Positions 16,014-24,466 are shown, counted from the first letter of the stretch. The stretch is DNA of 64,000 nt from Halobacterium jilantaiense (GCF_900110535.1 NZ_FOJA01000001.1:682001-746000), one strand, 5' to 3'. The notes: generated by a model from the letters alone, not told the origin. Program-made: numbers and translations.

Positions 16014-17309
16014 ATGACGCTACTGAGCGCCGACACCGTGGTTCGGGACGCCGACAGCGTGCTCCACGACGGGGCCGTGGTCGTCGAGGACGACCGGATT
16101 GCGGCGGTCGGCGACCGCGACGACCTGACCGACGCCTACCCCGACCACGAGCGCGTCGACGTGGACGTGCTCGCGCCGGGGCTCGTGGGCGCGCACGTCC
16201 ACTCCGTGCAGAGTCTCGGGCGGGGCATCGCGGACGACCAGGAGCTGCTGGACTGGCTGTTCGACCACGTGCTCCCGATGGAGGCGTCGATGGGGGCCGA
16301 GGAGATGCGGGCGGCCGCCGATCTCGCGTACCTGGAGTTCGTGGAGTCCGGGACGACGGGCGTCGTCGACCACCTCTCGGTCGACCACGCAGGCGAGGCG
16401 TTCGCCGCGGCCGCAGACAGCGGCGTGCGCGCCCGCCTCGGGAAGGTCTTGATGGACAAGGACTCGCCGGAGGGCCTGCTGGAGGACACCGACGAGGCGC
16501 TCGCTGAGACCGAGTCGCTCATCAGAGAGTGGGACGGCGCTCGCGGCGGCCGCATCCAGTACGCCGTCACGCCCCGGTTCGCCGTCTCCTGCACGGAGGC
16601 GTGCTTGCGGGGCTGCCGCGACCTCGCCGACGAGTACGGCGTCCGCATCCACACGCACGCCAGCGAGAACCAGGGCGAAATCGAGACCGTTGAGGACGAG
16701 ACCGGCAAGCGGAACGTCCACTGGCTGGACGAGGTCGGGCTGACGGGCGAGGACGTGGTGCTCGCGCACTGCGTGTGGACCGACGAGAGCGAACGCGAAC
16801 TGCTCGCCGAGACGGGGACCCACGTGACGCACTGCCCGTCCTCGAACATGAAACTCGCGTCGGGCGTCGCCCCCATCGAGGACTACCTCGACCGCGGTAT
16901 CAACGTCGCGCTCGGCAACGACGGCCCGCCCTGTAACAACACCCTCGATGCCTTCACCGAGATGCGGCAGGCCAGCCTGCTCGGGAAAGTCGAGGAACTC
17001 GACCCGACGGCGCTGGCGGCACGCACCGTCTTCGAGATGGCGACCCGGAACGGCGCGAAAGCGGCAGGATTCGAGGACGCGGGACGCATCGCCGAGGGCT
17101 GGAAAGCCGACGTGGTCGGTCTCACCACGGAGAACGCGCGGTCGACGCCCATCCACGACCCGTACTCGCACCTCGTGTACGCCGCCCACGGCGACGACGT
17201 GACGCTGACGATGGTGGACGGCGACGTGCTCTACCGCGGCGGCGAGCACGTCCGGATGGACGCCGAGAGCGTTCGGGAGCGCGCGCGAGAATTCGCCGCC
17301 GAACTCTGA
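16014..17309 (+). CDS. Amidohydrolase, deaminase/chlorohydrolase (TrzA/AtzB, MtaD) family
   Basis: A 431-residue cyclic amidohydrolase. Zn ligands are His61 and His63 (GAHVHSVQS), the His of THASENQG, the His of LAHCVW and the Asp of LGNDGPPCNN. The family includes 5'-deoxyadenosine/SAH deaminase, guanine deaminase and chlorohydrolases. The THASEN and GNDGPPCNN signatures favour the deaminase/chlorohydrolase group, but the substrate cannot be read from sequence. It follows the thiolase/DUF35 pair by 59 nt with its own CTTAGAGG box, so it is probably a separate transcript. Confidence 0.87.
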   Translation: MTLLSADTVVRDADSVLHDGAVVVEDDRIAAVGDRDDLTDAYPDHERVDVDVLAPGLVGAHVHSVQSLGRGIADDQELLDWLFDHVLPMEASMGAEEMRAAADLAYLEFVESGTTGVVDHLSVDHAGEAFAAAADSGVRARLGKVLMDKDSPEGLLEDTDEALAETESLIREWDGARGGRIQYAVTPRFAVSCTEACLRGCRDLADEYGVRIHTHASENQGEIETVEDETGKRNVHWLDEVGLTGEDVVLAHCVWTDESERELLAETGTHVTHCPSSNMKLASGVAPIEDYLDRGINVALGNDGPPCNNTLDAFTEMRQASLLGKVEELDPTALAARTVFEMATRNGAKAAGFEDAGRIAEGWKADVVGLTTENARSTPIHDPYSHLVYAAHGDDVTLTMVDGDVLYRGGEHVRMDAESVRERAREFAAEL

Positions 17310-17351
17310 TTCTCCGGCGGAACGGCCGCGCTGGTGCCGCCAGACGAGTGG

Positions 17352-17513
17352 TCACAGGCCGTAGACGTACCTGTCGACGAGCCAGCCGACAGCGAAGAGC
17401 GCCGAGATCAGGCCGGCAGCGGACACCGCGCCACCGACTGTCTCCGTGGCGCTCCAGCCGGCGACGAGGCCGACACAGACGACGAACCCAGCGACGAGTA
17501 CGCGCCAGTCCAT
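17352..17513 (-). CDS. Very small membrane protein (53 aa)
   Basis: MDWRVLVAGFVVCVGLVAGW opens the protein, with two hydrophobic helices (about 5-22 and 28-46) separated by a Gly/Ala turn and a short VDRYVYGL tail. The ATG at 17513 is the only suitable start. It converges with the amidohydrolase gene. This two-helix hairpin form is common among haloarchaeal small membrane proteins; the role is unknown. Confidence 0.6.
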   Translation of the reverse strand: MDWRVLVAGFVVCVGLVAGWSATETVGGAVSAAGLISALFAVGWLVDRYVYGL

Positions 17514-17548
17514 GGCGGCTGTTCCACCGTCTGTCTGAAGACTCCGTG

Positions 17549-17761
17549 TTATTCCGTCCGCGAGTCCACCCAGTCGTCGAGCTTCTCGGTCGCCCGGTCG
17601 GGGTCGCGGTCCGCGCGCAGCAGCTCCTCGGTGAGCGCGGCGAGTTCGTCGGAGACCCGGTCGCTGGCGTCCATCCGGGGGACGAGGCGGGCGCGCAGCC
17701 AGTCGAGGGCGCGCTGCGGGGAGAACCGGGCGTCGGCGGTCGCCGGGTCGGAGTCGGGCAT
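17549..17761 (-). CDS. Small acidic/helical protein (70 aa), hypothetical
   Basis: Begins MPDSDPATADARFSPQRALD and contains an amphipathic helical middle (LDWLRARLVPRMDASDRVSDEL) with a highly charged C-terminus (RDPDRATEKLDDWVDSRTE). It has halophile-like acidic composition and good codon bias. It lies in a run of tiny genes between the amidohydrolase and hydroxyacyl-CoA dehydrogenase. No family is recognised. Confidence 0.6.
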   Translation of the reverse strand: MPDSDPATADARFSPQRALDWLRARLVPRMDASDRVSDELAALTEELLRADRDPDRATEKLDDWVDSRTE

Positions 17762-17799
17762 CTCTCGGCGGGAGGAGCGGGAGGCGCTTGAAAGACGCG

Positions 17800-17913
17800 C
17801 TACTCGCCGGGGACGGGGTCGGCGTAGACGACGGCAGACTCGTACTCGCGGACGAAGTTCTGGAAGGCGTCCTCGACCGCCTGGTCCCAGACCGACTCGG
17901 TGGAGACGACCAT
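17800..17913 (-). CDS. Tiny protein (37 aa), hypothetical
   Basis: ATG 17913 to TAG 17800 encodes MVVSTESVWDQAVEDAFQNF followed by VREYESAVVYADPVPGE. The composition is acidic with aromatic residues and good third-position GC, so it looks coding despite its size. It is upstream of, and on the same strand as, the 70-residue gene (39-nt gap), so the two may be co-transcribed. Confidence 0.5.
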   Translation of the reverse strand: MVVSTESVWDQAVEDAFQNFVREYESAVVYADPVPGE

Positions 17914-18003
17914 ACTGATGGGTTTGTGGGAGCGAACAAGTCTCTTCGGGCTGTGCTACTCGGCACCACGCTTTTCCGGCCGGCGTCTGGACGCACAGAC
18001 GGA

Positions 18004-18123
18004 ATGTCGGAACCAGTGATGTGTCCCGCCTGCGGCTGGACGGGGCAGTCAGATTCGGTCGCGGGCACCGAGGCCGAGCCGGCGTGTCCGGTCTGCGGGG
18101 CGGTCCTCGGTGCGCTCGCGTAA
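18004..18123 (+). CDS. Small zinc-ribbon protein (39 aa)
   Basis: From ATG 18004 the protein MSEPVMCPACGWTG...CPVCG has two CPxCG knuckles (Cys7/Cys10 and Cys29/Cys32) that would bind one zinc. Such CPxCG mini-proteins are frequent in haloarchaea and some affect biofilm and stress behaviour. A CGCTTTTCCGG box lies ~30 nt upstream. It is upstream of the hydroxyacyl-CoA dehydrogenase by 39 nt, but that gene has its own box. Role inferred only as a zinc protein. Confidence 0.7.
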   Translation: MSEPVMCPACGWTGQSDSVAGTEAEPACPVCGAVLGALA

Positions 18124-18162
18124 CGGTCCACCTTTTTGACGGGGCGCGCGGTACCTCGTGGC

Positions 18163-19050
18163 ATGCACGTAGCAGTACTCGGCGCGGGAACGATGGGGCA
18201 CGGCATCGCCCAGGTGTCGGCGATGGCGGGCCACGACGTGACGCTCCGAGACGTGGACGAGGACGTTGTCGGCGAGGGCGTCGACGCAATCGACGAGAAC
18301 CTCCGGGGCGGCGTCGAACGGGGGAAAGTCACGCCCGAAGAACGGGAGGCGGCGCTGGCCCGCATCACGGGGACGACCGACCTCGCCGAGGCGGTGTCGG
18401 AGGCCGACCTCGTCGTGGAGGCGGTCCCGGAGGACGTCGAACTCAAACGGGACGTGCTCGGTGAAGCCGAGGACGCAGCGCCAGCGGACGCCGTCCTCGC
18501 GTCGAACACGTCCAGTCTCCCCGTCACGGAGATTGCGGCCGCCCTCGACGCGCCCGAGCGGTTCGTCGGGCTCCACTTCTTCAACCCGGTCCACATCATG
18601 GCGCTGGTGGAAGTCGTCGTCGCCGAGCAGACCAGCGACGAGACCCTCGACTTCGCGGCCGAGTTCGTCGACGGTATCGAGAAGACGCCCGTCGAGGTCG
18701 CTGACTCGCCCGGGTTCGCGTCCTCGCGGCTCGGCGTCTCGCTGGGCGTGGAGGCGATGCGGATGCTTCAGGAGGGCGTCGCCAGTCCCCGAGACGTGGA
18801 CCAGGCGATGGAACTCGGCTACAACCACCCGATGGGGCCGGTCGAACTCGGAGACGTTGTCGGGCTGGACGTGCGACTGGACATCCTCGAACACCTCCGT
18901 GACGAACTCGGCGAGCGGTTCCGGCCGCCCCAGATACTCAAGCGCAAGGTCCGCGCGGGCAAACTCGGGAAGAAGACCGGCGAGGGGTTCTACGTCTGGG
19001 AGGACGGGGAAAGAGTCGGCGTCTCGGGCGACTGGGGTGACGACGCGTGA
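18163..19050 (+). CDS. 3-hydroxyacyl-CoA dehydrogenase
   Basis: A 295-residue NAD-dependent enzyme that oxidises 3-hydroxyacyl-CoA in beta-oxidation. The N-terminal Rossmann motif is VLGAGTMGHGIAQVSAMAG, and the catalytic region SNTSSLPVTEIA and GLHFFNPVHIMALVEVV carries the conserved His-Asn pattern. The C-terminal domain contains the family segments DSPGFASSR, ELGYNHPMGPVEL and GKKTGEGFYVW. ATG 18163 follows a CCTTTTTGAC box. Its stop overlaps the next gene's GTG by 4 nt, so dehydrogenase and hydratase are translated together. Confidence 0.95.
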   Translation: MHVAVLGAGTMGHGIAQVSAMAGHDVTLRDVDEDVVGEGVDAIDENLRGGVERGKVTPEEREAALARITGTTDLAEAVSEADLVVEAVPEDVELKRDVLGEAEDAAPADAVLASNTSSLPVTEIAAALDAPERFVGLHFFNPVHIMALVEVVVAEQTSDETLDFAAEFVDGIEKTPVEVADSPGFASSRLGVSLGVEAMRMLQEGVASPRDVDQAMELGYNHPMGPVELGDVVGLDVRLDILEHLRDELGERFRPPQILKRKVRAGKLGKKTGEGFYVWEDGERVGVSGDWGDDA

Positions 19051-19859
19051 CCGAGTCGCCGAGTGCGGCAGCAGCCGACTGCGAGTTCGTCGCCGTCACC
19101 GAGGACGACCCCGAACAGGTCGTCACCGTCACCATCGACCGACCCGACGCGAGAAACGCCCTGAACGGACAGGTCCGCGAGGAGCTGACGCGGGTCTGTG
19201 CGGCGGTCGACGACAGCGGGTTCCGGGTCGTCGTGCTGACCGGGAGCGACGAGTCGGGCGCGTTCGTCGCGGGCGCGGACGTGACCGAACTCCGGGAGCG
19301 CGACGCCGTCGAGCAGCGCCGCGCGAGCGAGCGCCCCCGGGTGTACGAGACGGTTGAGTCGCTCCGCCAGCCCGTCATCGCGCGCCTCAACGGCCACGCG
19401 CTCGGCGGCGGGCTCGAACTGGCGCTCGCCTGCGACATCCGGGTCGCCCACGCGGACGCGAAACTCGGCAGCCCCGAAATCAATCTGGGCATCATTCCGG
19501 GCGGCGGCGCGACCCAGCGCCTCCCCCGGCTGGTCGGGGAGGGCCAGGCGATGAAGCTCGTGCTGACCGGCGACCTAGTCGACGCCGACGAAGCCGAGGA
19601 CATCGGACTCGTCGAGGACGTCCACGGCGACGAAGCGTTCGACGACGCCGTCAGCGACCTCGCGGCGTCGATGGCGGACCACAGCCCGCTCGCGCTCGAA
19701 CGCGGGAAGGACGCGGTGAAGGCAGCCGGCCGCATGGACCTGGAGTCCGGCATCGAGTACGAGGCCGAGCTGTTCGCCGGCCTGTTCGCGACCGCCGACA
19801 AGGACGAGGGCATCGACGCCTTCCTCGAGGGCCGCGAGCCCGACTGGCAGAGCCGCTGA
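19047..19859 (+). CDS. Enoyl-CoA hydratase
   Basis: A 270-residue crotonase with both catalytic Glu residues: GHALGGGLELALACD and SPEINLGIIPGGGATQRL. It is thus a bona fide hydratase, unlike the PaaG-like copy at 445. The oxyanion hole segment is FVAGADVTEL. The GTG start at 19047 overlaps the dehydrogenase stop (GTGA). With the upstream dehydrogenase it supplies two consecutive beta-oxidation steps. Confidence 0.95.
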   Translation: MTESPSAAAADCEFVAVTEDDPEQVVTVTIDRPDARNALNGQVREELTRVCAAVDDSGFRVVVLTGSDESGAFVAGADVTELRERDAVEQRRASERPRVYETVESLRQPVIARLNGHALGGGLELALACDIRVAHADAKLGSPEINLGIIPGGGATQRLPRLVGEGQAMKLVLTGDLVDADEAEDIGLVEDVHGDEAFDDAVSDLAASMADHSPLALERGKDAVKAAGRMDLESGIEYEAELFAGLFATADKDEGIDAFLEGREPDWQSR

Positions 19860-19913
19860 CAGCTCCCCCGCCGAGCCGTCATTCTTTCAAGCGCGCCCCA
19901 CATCGAAGCGAGT

Positions 19914-21086
19914 ATGGAGCGAGGAGTGGCGGCCTGCCTGGTCGTCGCCGTCGTCGTGGTGAGCGCCGTCGCACCGGGCGCGTCGGCCGCCAGTGCAGCC
20001 GCCACCGGAGCGGCAGCCGAGTCGTCGGCCCAGGAGTCGCCGTTCGGACTCCCGCAGGATTTCGACCCGGACACCGTCTCGCTGGGTGCCGACCTGCAGG
20101 CCGACGGTGACGCTCAGTGGCAGTTCACCTACCGGATGACGCTGGAGACGGACAACGAGACCCAGGCCTTCGAGGAACTCTGGGCCGACATCAACGAGAA
20201 CACCTCGGAGTACCTCGACCGGTTCCGCGACCGAATCACGAACACCGTCGACGCCGCGGCGAAGGCGACGGACCGCGAGATGGCCGTGGACAACGTCTCC
20301 GTCTCCACGCGCGTCAACAGCCTCAACGAGGATTCGCTCGGAGACGTCACCTACAGCTTCGAGTGGCAGGGCTTCGCGGCCGTCGACGGTGACACCGTGA
20401 CGGCCGGTGACGCCCTCGAAGGCTTCTACCTCGACAACAAGACGTCGCTGACGGTGTCGTGGCCGAGCGGCTACGCGCTCGACTCCGTCGACCCGATTGG
20501 GAGCGAGCCCCGGGAACGCGCCGTGCAGTGGAGCGGCCCGCTGGAGTTCGGCGCGGACCAGCCCCGGGTCGTGGTCGCGCCGGCACCCGAGCCGACCACG
20601 ACGGCGGCGACGACCACCGACGGCAGCGGGACTGGTGGCGACGACGGAACCAGTGGCAGTGGCGGCGGTGACACGAGTGGTCTGTTCGTGCCGGCCGCGG
20701 TCGGTGCGGTGGTCGCCGTCCTCGTGGTGGGTGGCGGCGGCTGGCTGTACCTCCAGAAGCGCGGGCCGGACGACGACCCCGGCGGCGCTGTCGACGCCGA
20801 CACTGGCGGTGGCGGACCCGGAGCCAGCGGGGCGGACGGCAGCGGAGACGAGACGGACGACGGCCCGCCGTCCGAGCTGCTGAGCAACGAGGAGCGCGTC
20901 GAGCAGTTCCTGGAGTCGGAAGGCGGCCGCGCGAAACAGCAGGCCGTCGTCGAGGTCCTGGACTGGACCGAGGCCAAGACCAGCCAGGTCGTCAACGAGA
21001 TGCAGGACGAGGGCACCATCGAGAAGTTCCGAATCGGTCGGGAGAACGTCCTGAAGCTGCCGGACGCCGACGACCTCGACGAGTAA
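19914..21086 (+). CDS. Membrane-anchored winged-helix protein with extracytoplasmic domain
   Basis: A 390-residue protein in four parts. There is a signal peptide (about 1-28), then a ~210-residue extracytoplasmic beta-rich domain with N-glycosylation sequons (NVS, NTS, NKT). A Thr/Ser/Gly-rich stalk leads into one transmembrane helix (about 260-282). The C-terminal cytoplasmic winged helix (about 325-388) reads LSNEERVEQFLESEGGR...VLDWTEAKTSQVVNEMQ. This topology, sensor outside and DNA-binding domain inside, is typical of haloarchaeal membrane-bound HTH proteins. The ligand and targets are unknown. Confidence 0.8.
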   Translation: MERGVAACLVVAVVVVSAVAPGASAASAAATGAAAESSAQESPFGLPQDFDPDTVSLGADLQADGDAQWQFTYRMTLETDNETQAFEELWADINENTSEYLDRFRDRITNTVDAAAKATDREMAVDNVSVSTRVNSLNEDSLGDVTYSFEWQGFAAVDGDTVTAGDALEGFYLDNKTSLTVSWPSGYALDSVDPIGSEPRERAVQWSGPLEFGADQPRVVVAPAPEPTTTAATTTDGSGTGGDDGTSGSGGGDTSGLFVPAAVGAVVAVLVVGGGGWLYLQKRGPDDDPGGAVDADTGGGGPGASGADGSGDETDDGPPSELLSNEERVEQFLESEGGRAKQQAVVEVLDWTEAKTSQVVNEMQDEGTIEKFRIGRENVLKLPDADDLDE

Positions 21087-21161
21087 CCGGGTGCGTGCCG
21101 TCGAGTGTCACGGCGGGAGCGAGCCGAGACGTACTTCAACCGCGGCGAATTTTGCGGGAGT

Positions 21162-22412
21162 ATGTCCGAGAGCGGTCCCCTCGACAACATGCTCGCGCAG
21201 ATGGAGCAGGCCCGCGAGTACGTCGACATCGACGACGGCATCTTCGAACGACTGAAATCGCCCGAGCGAACGCTGTCCGTCAGCCTCCCGGTCCGGATGG
21301 ACGACGGGAGCGTCGAAGTGTTCGACGCGTACCGCTGCCAGTTCGACAGCGCGCGCGGCCCATACAAGGGCGGCATCCGCTACCACCCGACGGTCTCCGA
21401 GGAGGAGGTCTCGGCGCTCGCCGGCTGGATGACGTGGAAGACGGCGCTCGTCGACCTCCCGTTCGGCGGCGCGAAAGGCGGCATCGTCTGCGAACCGAAG
21501 GACCTCTCCGACAACGAGATCGAACAGCTCACTCGCCGGTACACCGAGGGCATCCGCCGGATGATCGGCCCGGAGACCGACATCCCCGCCCCGGACATGA
21601 ACACCGACGAGCGCACGATGGCGTGGGTGATGGACACGTACTCCGTCTACCAGGGGTACGCCGTCCCCGAGGTCGTCACCGGGAAGCCGCCCGAAATCGG
21701 TGGTACCGAGGGCCGCGTGGAGGCGACCGGTCGCGGTGTCTCCATCGTCACCGAGGAGACCTTCGAGTACTTCGACACCGACATCGAGAGCGCGGACGTC
21801 GCCATCCAGGGCTTCGGGAACGTCGGCAGCGTCACCGCCGACCTCCTGACGGAGCGCGGCGCGAACGTCGTCGCTGTCTCGGACGTCACGGGCGCAATCT
21901 ACGACCCTGACGGCCTCGACATCGAGGACGTGCAGGCGTACACGGAGTCCAACGGCGGCCGCCTGGAGGGCTACGACGCCGAGACCATCTCGAACGACGA
22001 CCTGCTGACGCTGGACGTCGACGCCCTCATCCCGGCCGCAATCGAGGACGTCATCACCGTCGACGTGGCCGAGCGACTGGAAGCCGACGTGGTCGTCGAG
22101 GCCGCGAACGGGCCGACGACGTTCGACGCCGCCCAGGTCTTGGAGGAGCGCGACGTGCCCGTCGTCCCGGACATCCTCGCGAACGCGGGCGGTGTCATCG
22201 TCTCCTACCTGGAGTGGGTGCAGAACAGCCAGCAGTACTCCTGGGACGTCGAGGAGGTCAACCGCGACCTCCGCCAGCGGCTCACCGAGGCGTTCGACGA
22301 GATGCTCGGAGCCTACGAGGCCCGGAACATCCCGACGCTGCGCACCGCCGCGTACACCATTGCGCTCGAACGCAGCGCCGACGCCCACGAGTACCGCGGC
22401 CTGTTCCCGTAA
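21162..22412 (+). CDS. gdhB: Glutamate dehydrogenase (Glu/Leu/Phe/Val family)
   Basis: A 416-residue hexameric-type dehydrogenase interconverting glutamate and 2-oxoglutarate. The substrate site PYKGGIRYHP and WKTALVDLPFGGAKGGI carry the catalytic Lys residues, PAPDMNTDERTMAW follows, and the dinucleotide fold reads VAIQGFGNVGS. ATG 21162 is chosen over upstream in-frame codons because MSESGPLDNMLAQME is the usual haloarchaeal N-terminus. It could oxidise glutamate produced by the hut pathway. The gdhB symbol is by family resemblance; paralogues exist in many haloarchaea. Confidence 0.93.
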   Translation: MSESGPLDNMLAQMEQAREYVDIDDGIFERLKSPERTLSVSLPVRMDDGSVEVFDAYRCQFDSARGPYKGGIRYHPTVSEEEVSALAGWMTWKTALVDLPFGGAKGGIVCEPKDLSDNEIEQLTRRYTEGIRRMIGPETDIPAPDMNTDERTMAWVMDTYSVYQGYAVPEVVTGKPPEIGGTEGRVEATGRGVSIVTEETFEYFDTDIESADVAIQGFGNVGSVTADLLTERGANVVAVSDVTGAIYDPDGLDIEDVQAYTESNGGRLEGYDAETISNDDLLTLDVDALIPAAIEDVITVDVAERLEADVVVEAANGPTTFDAAQVLEERDVPVVPDILANAGGVIVSYLEWVQNSQQYSWDVEEVNRDLRQRLTEAFDEMLGAYEARNIPTLRTAAYTIALERSADAHEYRGLFP

Positions 22413-22567
22413 CGCGGCAGCGACGGCTCGGGTCGGCCGAGGGTCCTACAGTCTGGTGAACTCTGCCGGCGATTCTGGGCGGACGTGTAACACTGGCTAG
22501 GCACCGCTTCGTCCGTTCTGAGCGTTGAGACCTAGTCTCTCGGAGAAACCGCTGGAATAATGCTAGA

Positions 22568-22577
22568 TATTTAAATA
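22568..22577 (+). promoter_or_regulatory. Strong TATA-like promoter of the HalOD1 gene
   Basis: TATTTAAATA is centred about 28 nt before ATG 22601. It is the most AT-rich element of the 188-nt gap after glutamate dehydrogenase; the rest of that gap holds no gene I can support. The spacing implies a leaderless transcript. Confidence 0.65.
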
Positions 22578-22600
22578 ATAGTTTCTGTTTGCGGGCTGTA

Positions 22601-22831
22601 ATGAGCGCCTCCCCCTCGGAGCAGATTCTCACTCGGATCGCCGCACGGCGGGACAGCGACGTCGTAGACCTCCCGCCGCTGTACGACAGCATCGACCCGG
22701 AGAAACTGGACGCCGTCGTCCAGAGCCTGGACGACGGCCACCTCTCGTTCACGTACGCGGGCTTCGCCGTGAAGGTGACGAGCGACGGGGACGTGGCGCT
22801 GTCTCGACGGGCGTCCACGACGTGGTCGTAG
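22601..22831 (+). CDS. HalOD1 output-domain protein (76 aa)
   Basis: The 76-residue protein is essentially one HalOD1 domain: SEQILTRIAARRDSDVVDLP, PPLYDSIDPEKLDAVV, LSFTYAGFAVKVTSDGDV. HalOD1 is a haloarchaea-specific predicted signalling output domain, usually found alone or after receiver domains; its mechanism is not established. It has a strong TATTTAAATA promoter and no operon partner, so it is probably expressed as a stand-alone unit. Confidence 0.88.
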   Translation: MSASPSEQILTRIAARRDSDVVDLPPLYDSIDPEKLDAVVQSLDDGHLSFTYAGFAVKVTSDGDVALSRRASTTWS

Positions 22832-22865
22832 CGGGCGTCGCTGCAGTCGTACCGCGGGCAGACGA

Positions 22866-23192
22866 TCACCCGAGCAGCGTGACGCCGAGAATCCCCGCGA
22901 CCACGAGACCGACCGAGAAACAGAGCAGGAGCAGGCGGCGCGGCGTCCCGGCTTCGGTGGGAGCGGACGTGATGTCCCCACCGGTGGACACCTCGATGTC
23001 TTCCGAGGACTCGTTCATGCTGGAGCTGCCAGCGAGCAGTCCGAAGGCGCTGAGTCCACCGGCGACGAAGATGGTGGTCGGCATGTAGACCGTGACGGAC
23101 TGCCAGATAGCGAGCGAGTACCCGACCGCGGCGACGACTGCGGCCGCGCTGCCGCCGTAGAGGGCCGGCGAGACGAGGACGCGATAGTTCAT
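22866..23192 (-). CDS. Hypothetical membrane protein (108 aa)
   Basis: Starts MNYRVLVSPALYGGSAAAVV and has two N-terminal helices (about 10-30 and 36-55), an acidic loop with SSMNESSEDIEVSTGGD, and a third helix at the C-terminus (88-108). The box GCATATTGC near 23219 lies ~27 nt upstream of ATG 23192 and is flanked by an inverted repeat. It is divergent from the first lipoprotein gene. Function unknown. Confidence 0.65.
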   Translation of the reverse strand: MNYRVLVSPALYGGSAAAVVAAVGYSLAIWQSVTVYMPTTIFVAGGLSAFGLLAGSSSMNESSEDIEVSTGGDITSAPTEAGTPRRLLLLCFSVGLVVAGILGVTLLG

Positions 23193-23207
23193 ATTTCGAC
23201 CTGAGCC

Positions 23208-23236
23208 GTCACACGCAATATGCTTTCGGGTGTGAC
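23208..23236. promoter_or_regulatory. Inverted repeat flanking a TATA-like box (candidate operator)
   Basis: GTCACAC (23208-23214) and GTGTGAC (23230-23236) are perfect 7-bp arms separated by 15 nt containing GCAATATGC. That AT-rich core is at the box A distance for the minus-strand gene (start 23192). A dimeric regulator bound to the arms would cover the promoter. Confidence 0.45.
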
Positions 23237-23290
23237 ACCCCGGTGGCCGAGCCGTGTTACTTTTGCGTTGCGGCGTGGTTGCCCCATCGT

Positions 23291-24466
23291 ATGCGTTCCC
23301 CGACACGACGCGCGGCGCTCGCGGTTGCCGCCGCCCTCCTCCTCGTGACCGCCGGCTGTCTCGGCGTGACGGCACCGACCGATACCGGTGGGTCGTCCAC
23401 TTCCGACACCACGAACTGCACGTACGACACGAACAGGTCCACCACCGAGCCCGGCACGTGGTCGCCGGACGCCTCGGTGGAGCAGTACCCGCCGGGCGTC
23501 GCGGACAACGGCACGCTCGTGAACCCCTCCACGCTGCTGGATGCGCACTTCGCCACAACCGCGAACACGTCGATGGCGCTCAGGCTCGAATCCTCGCGAG
23601 AGGACCGCGTCCAGACGCTGGTACACGGGCCGAAACGGGTGCCGTTCTACAGCACGGCCGCGAAAGGGCCCGACAGCGAACGATACCGGACCGGGTTCTA
23701 CCAGACGGACTCCCACGGGTTCGCCAGGATTGAGCCGCCGAACGAGACGTGGCACACGGTTTACCAGAACGCCACCACTGCCGGCATCACTGCGTGGACG
23801 GGCTACGAAACGTTCGGGGGTCTAGAGGACCAGATCGGCAACTTACTCTACGACGGAAAATTCTCCGTCAACGGCACTGTCGAGCGCGGCGACCGGACGC
23901 TCGTCGAACTCACGGTCGACGAGGATTTGCTGGATACCGGACACGGCACTAGGCGCGTGCTCGTCACGTCCGACGGCGTCATCTACGATGTCGACATCTC
24001 AGGCGCTCAGGGCACCGGCGACGATGCCGGGGAACGCTTTGAGGTGTCGATGTCTCTGGACACCGACGTCGAGTGGTGCGGGGCTCCGTCCTGGTTCGAC
24101 TCTATTCCACACCTCTCGGTGTCGATTGTCGAGGACCGCCACGCTGTCGAGATTCGGAACACTGGCGGAGCAGCTCTGTCGGCGAACGCGTCGTTCCGCG
24201 TCTACGGACAGGAAGAACGCGTAACACGCTCTCGCATCCCCGTGCGCAGTGAGCAGAACGGAACTGTCGTGACTGACGAACGCCTCGAACCGGGTGAAGC
24301 CGTCTACGTGACTGCTGGCCCCGACGGGAGCCCGTCGTCGTTCGCGCTCCACGACGACCCGACGCGTGGCGAGTACACGTTCGGGGTCGTCGGCGTCACT
24401 GGCGGCAGCGAGAGCGCCCACTACCGTCTGCTGACGGGCATCGAGCCGCCGGACTGGGCGGGGTAG
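23291..24466 (+). CDS. Lipoprotein, first of two tandem paralogues
   Basis: A 391-residue exported protein beginning MRSPTRRAALAVAAALLLVTAGC, with a lipobox Cys at residue 23 and a Ser/Thr-rich tether. The mature part shares blocks with the next gene: WSPDASVEQYPPGVADNGTL, YQNATTAGI, SVNGTVERGDRT and DVEWCGAPSW. It carries many N-X-S/T sequons. The C-terminal half looks like a beta-sandwich (VEIRNTGGAALSANASF ... GEAVYVTAG). No enzyme motif is visible. Box GTTACTTTTGC lies ~29 nt upstream of ATG 23291. Confidence 0.8.
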   Translation: MRSPTRRAALAVAAALLLVTAGCLGVTAPTDTGGSSTSDTTNCTYDTNRSTTEPGTWSPDASVEQYPPGVADNGTLVNPSTLLDAHFATTANTSMALRLESSREDRVQTLVHGPKRVPFYSTAAKGPDSERYRTGFYQTDSHGFARIEPPNETWHTVYQNATTAGITAWTGYETFGGLEDQIGNLLYDGKFSVNGTVERGDRTLVELTVDEDLLDTGHGTRRVLVTSDGVIYDVDISGAQGTGDDAGERFEVSMSLDTDVEWCGAPSWFDSIPHLSVSIVEDRHAVEIRNTGGAALSANASFRVYGQEERVTRSRIPVRSEQNGTVVTDERLEPGEAVYVTAGPDGSPSSFALHDDPTRGEYTFGVVGVTGGSESAHYRLLTGIEPPDWAG

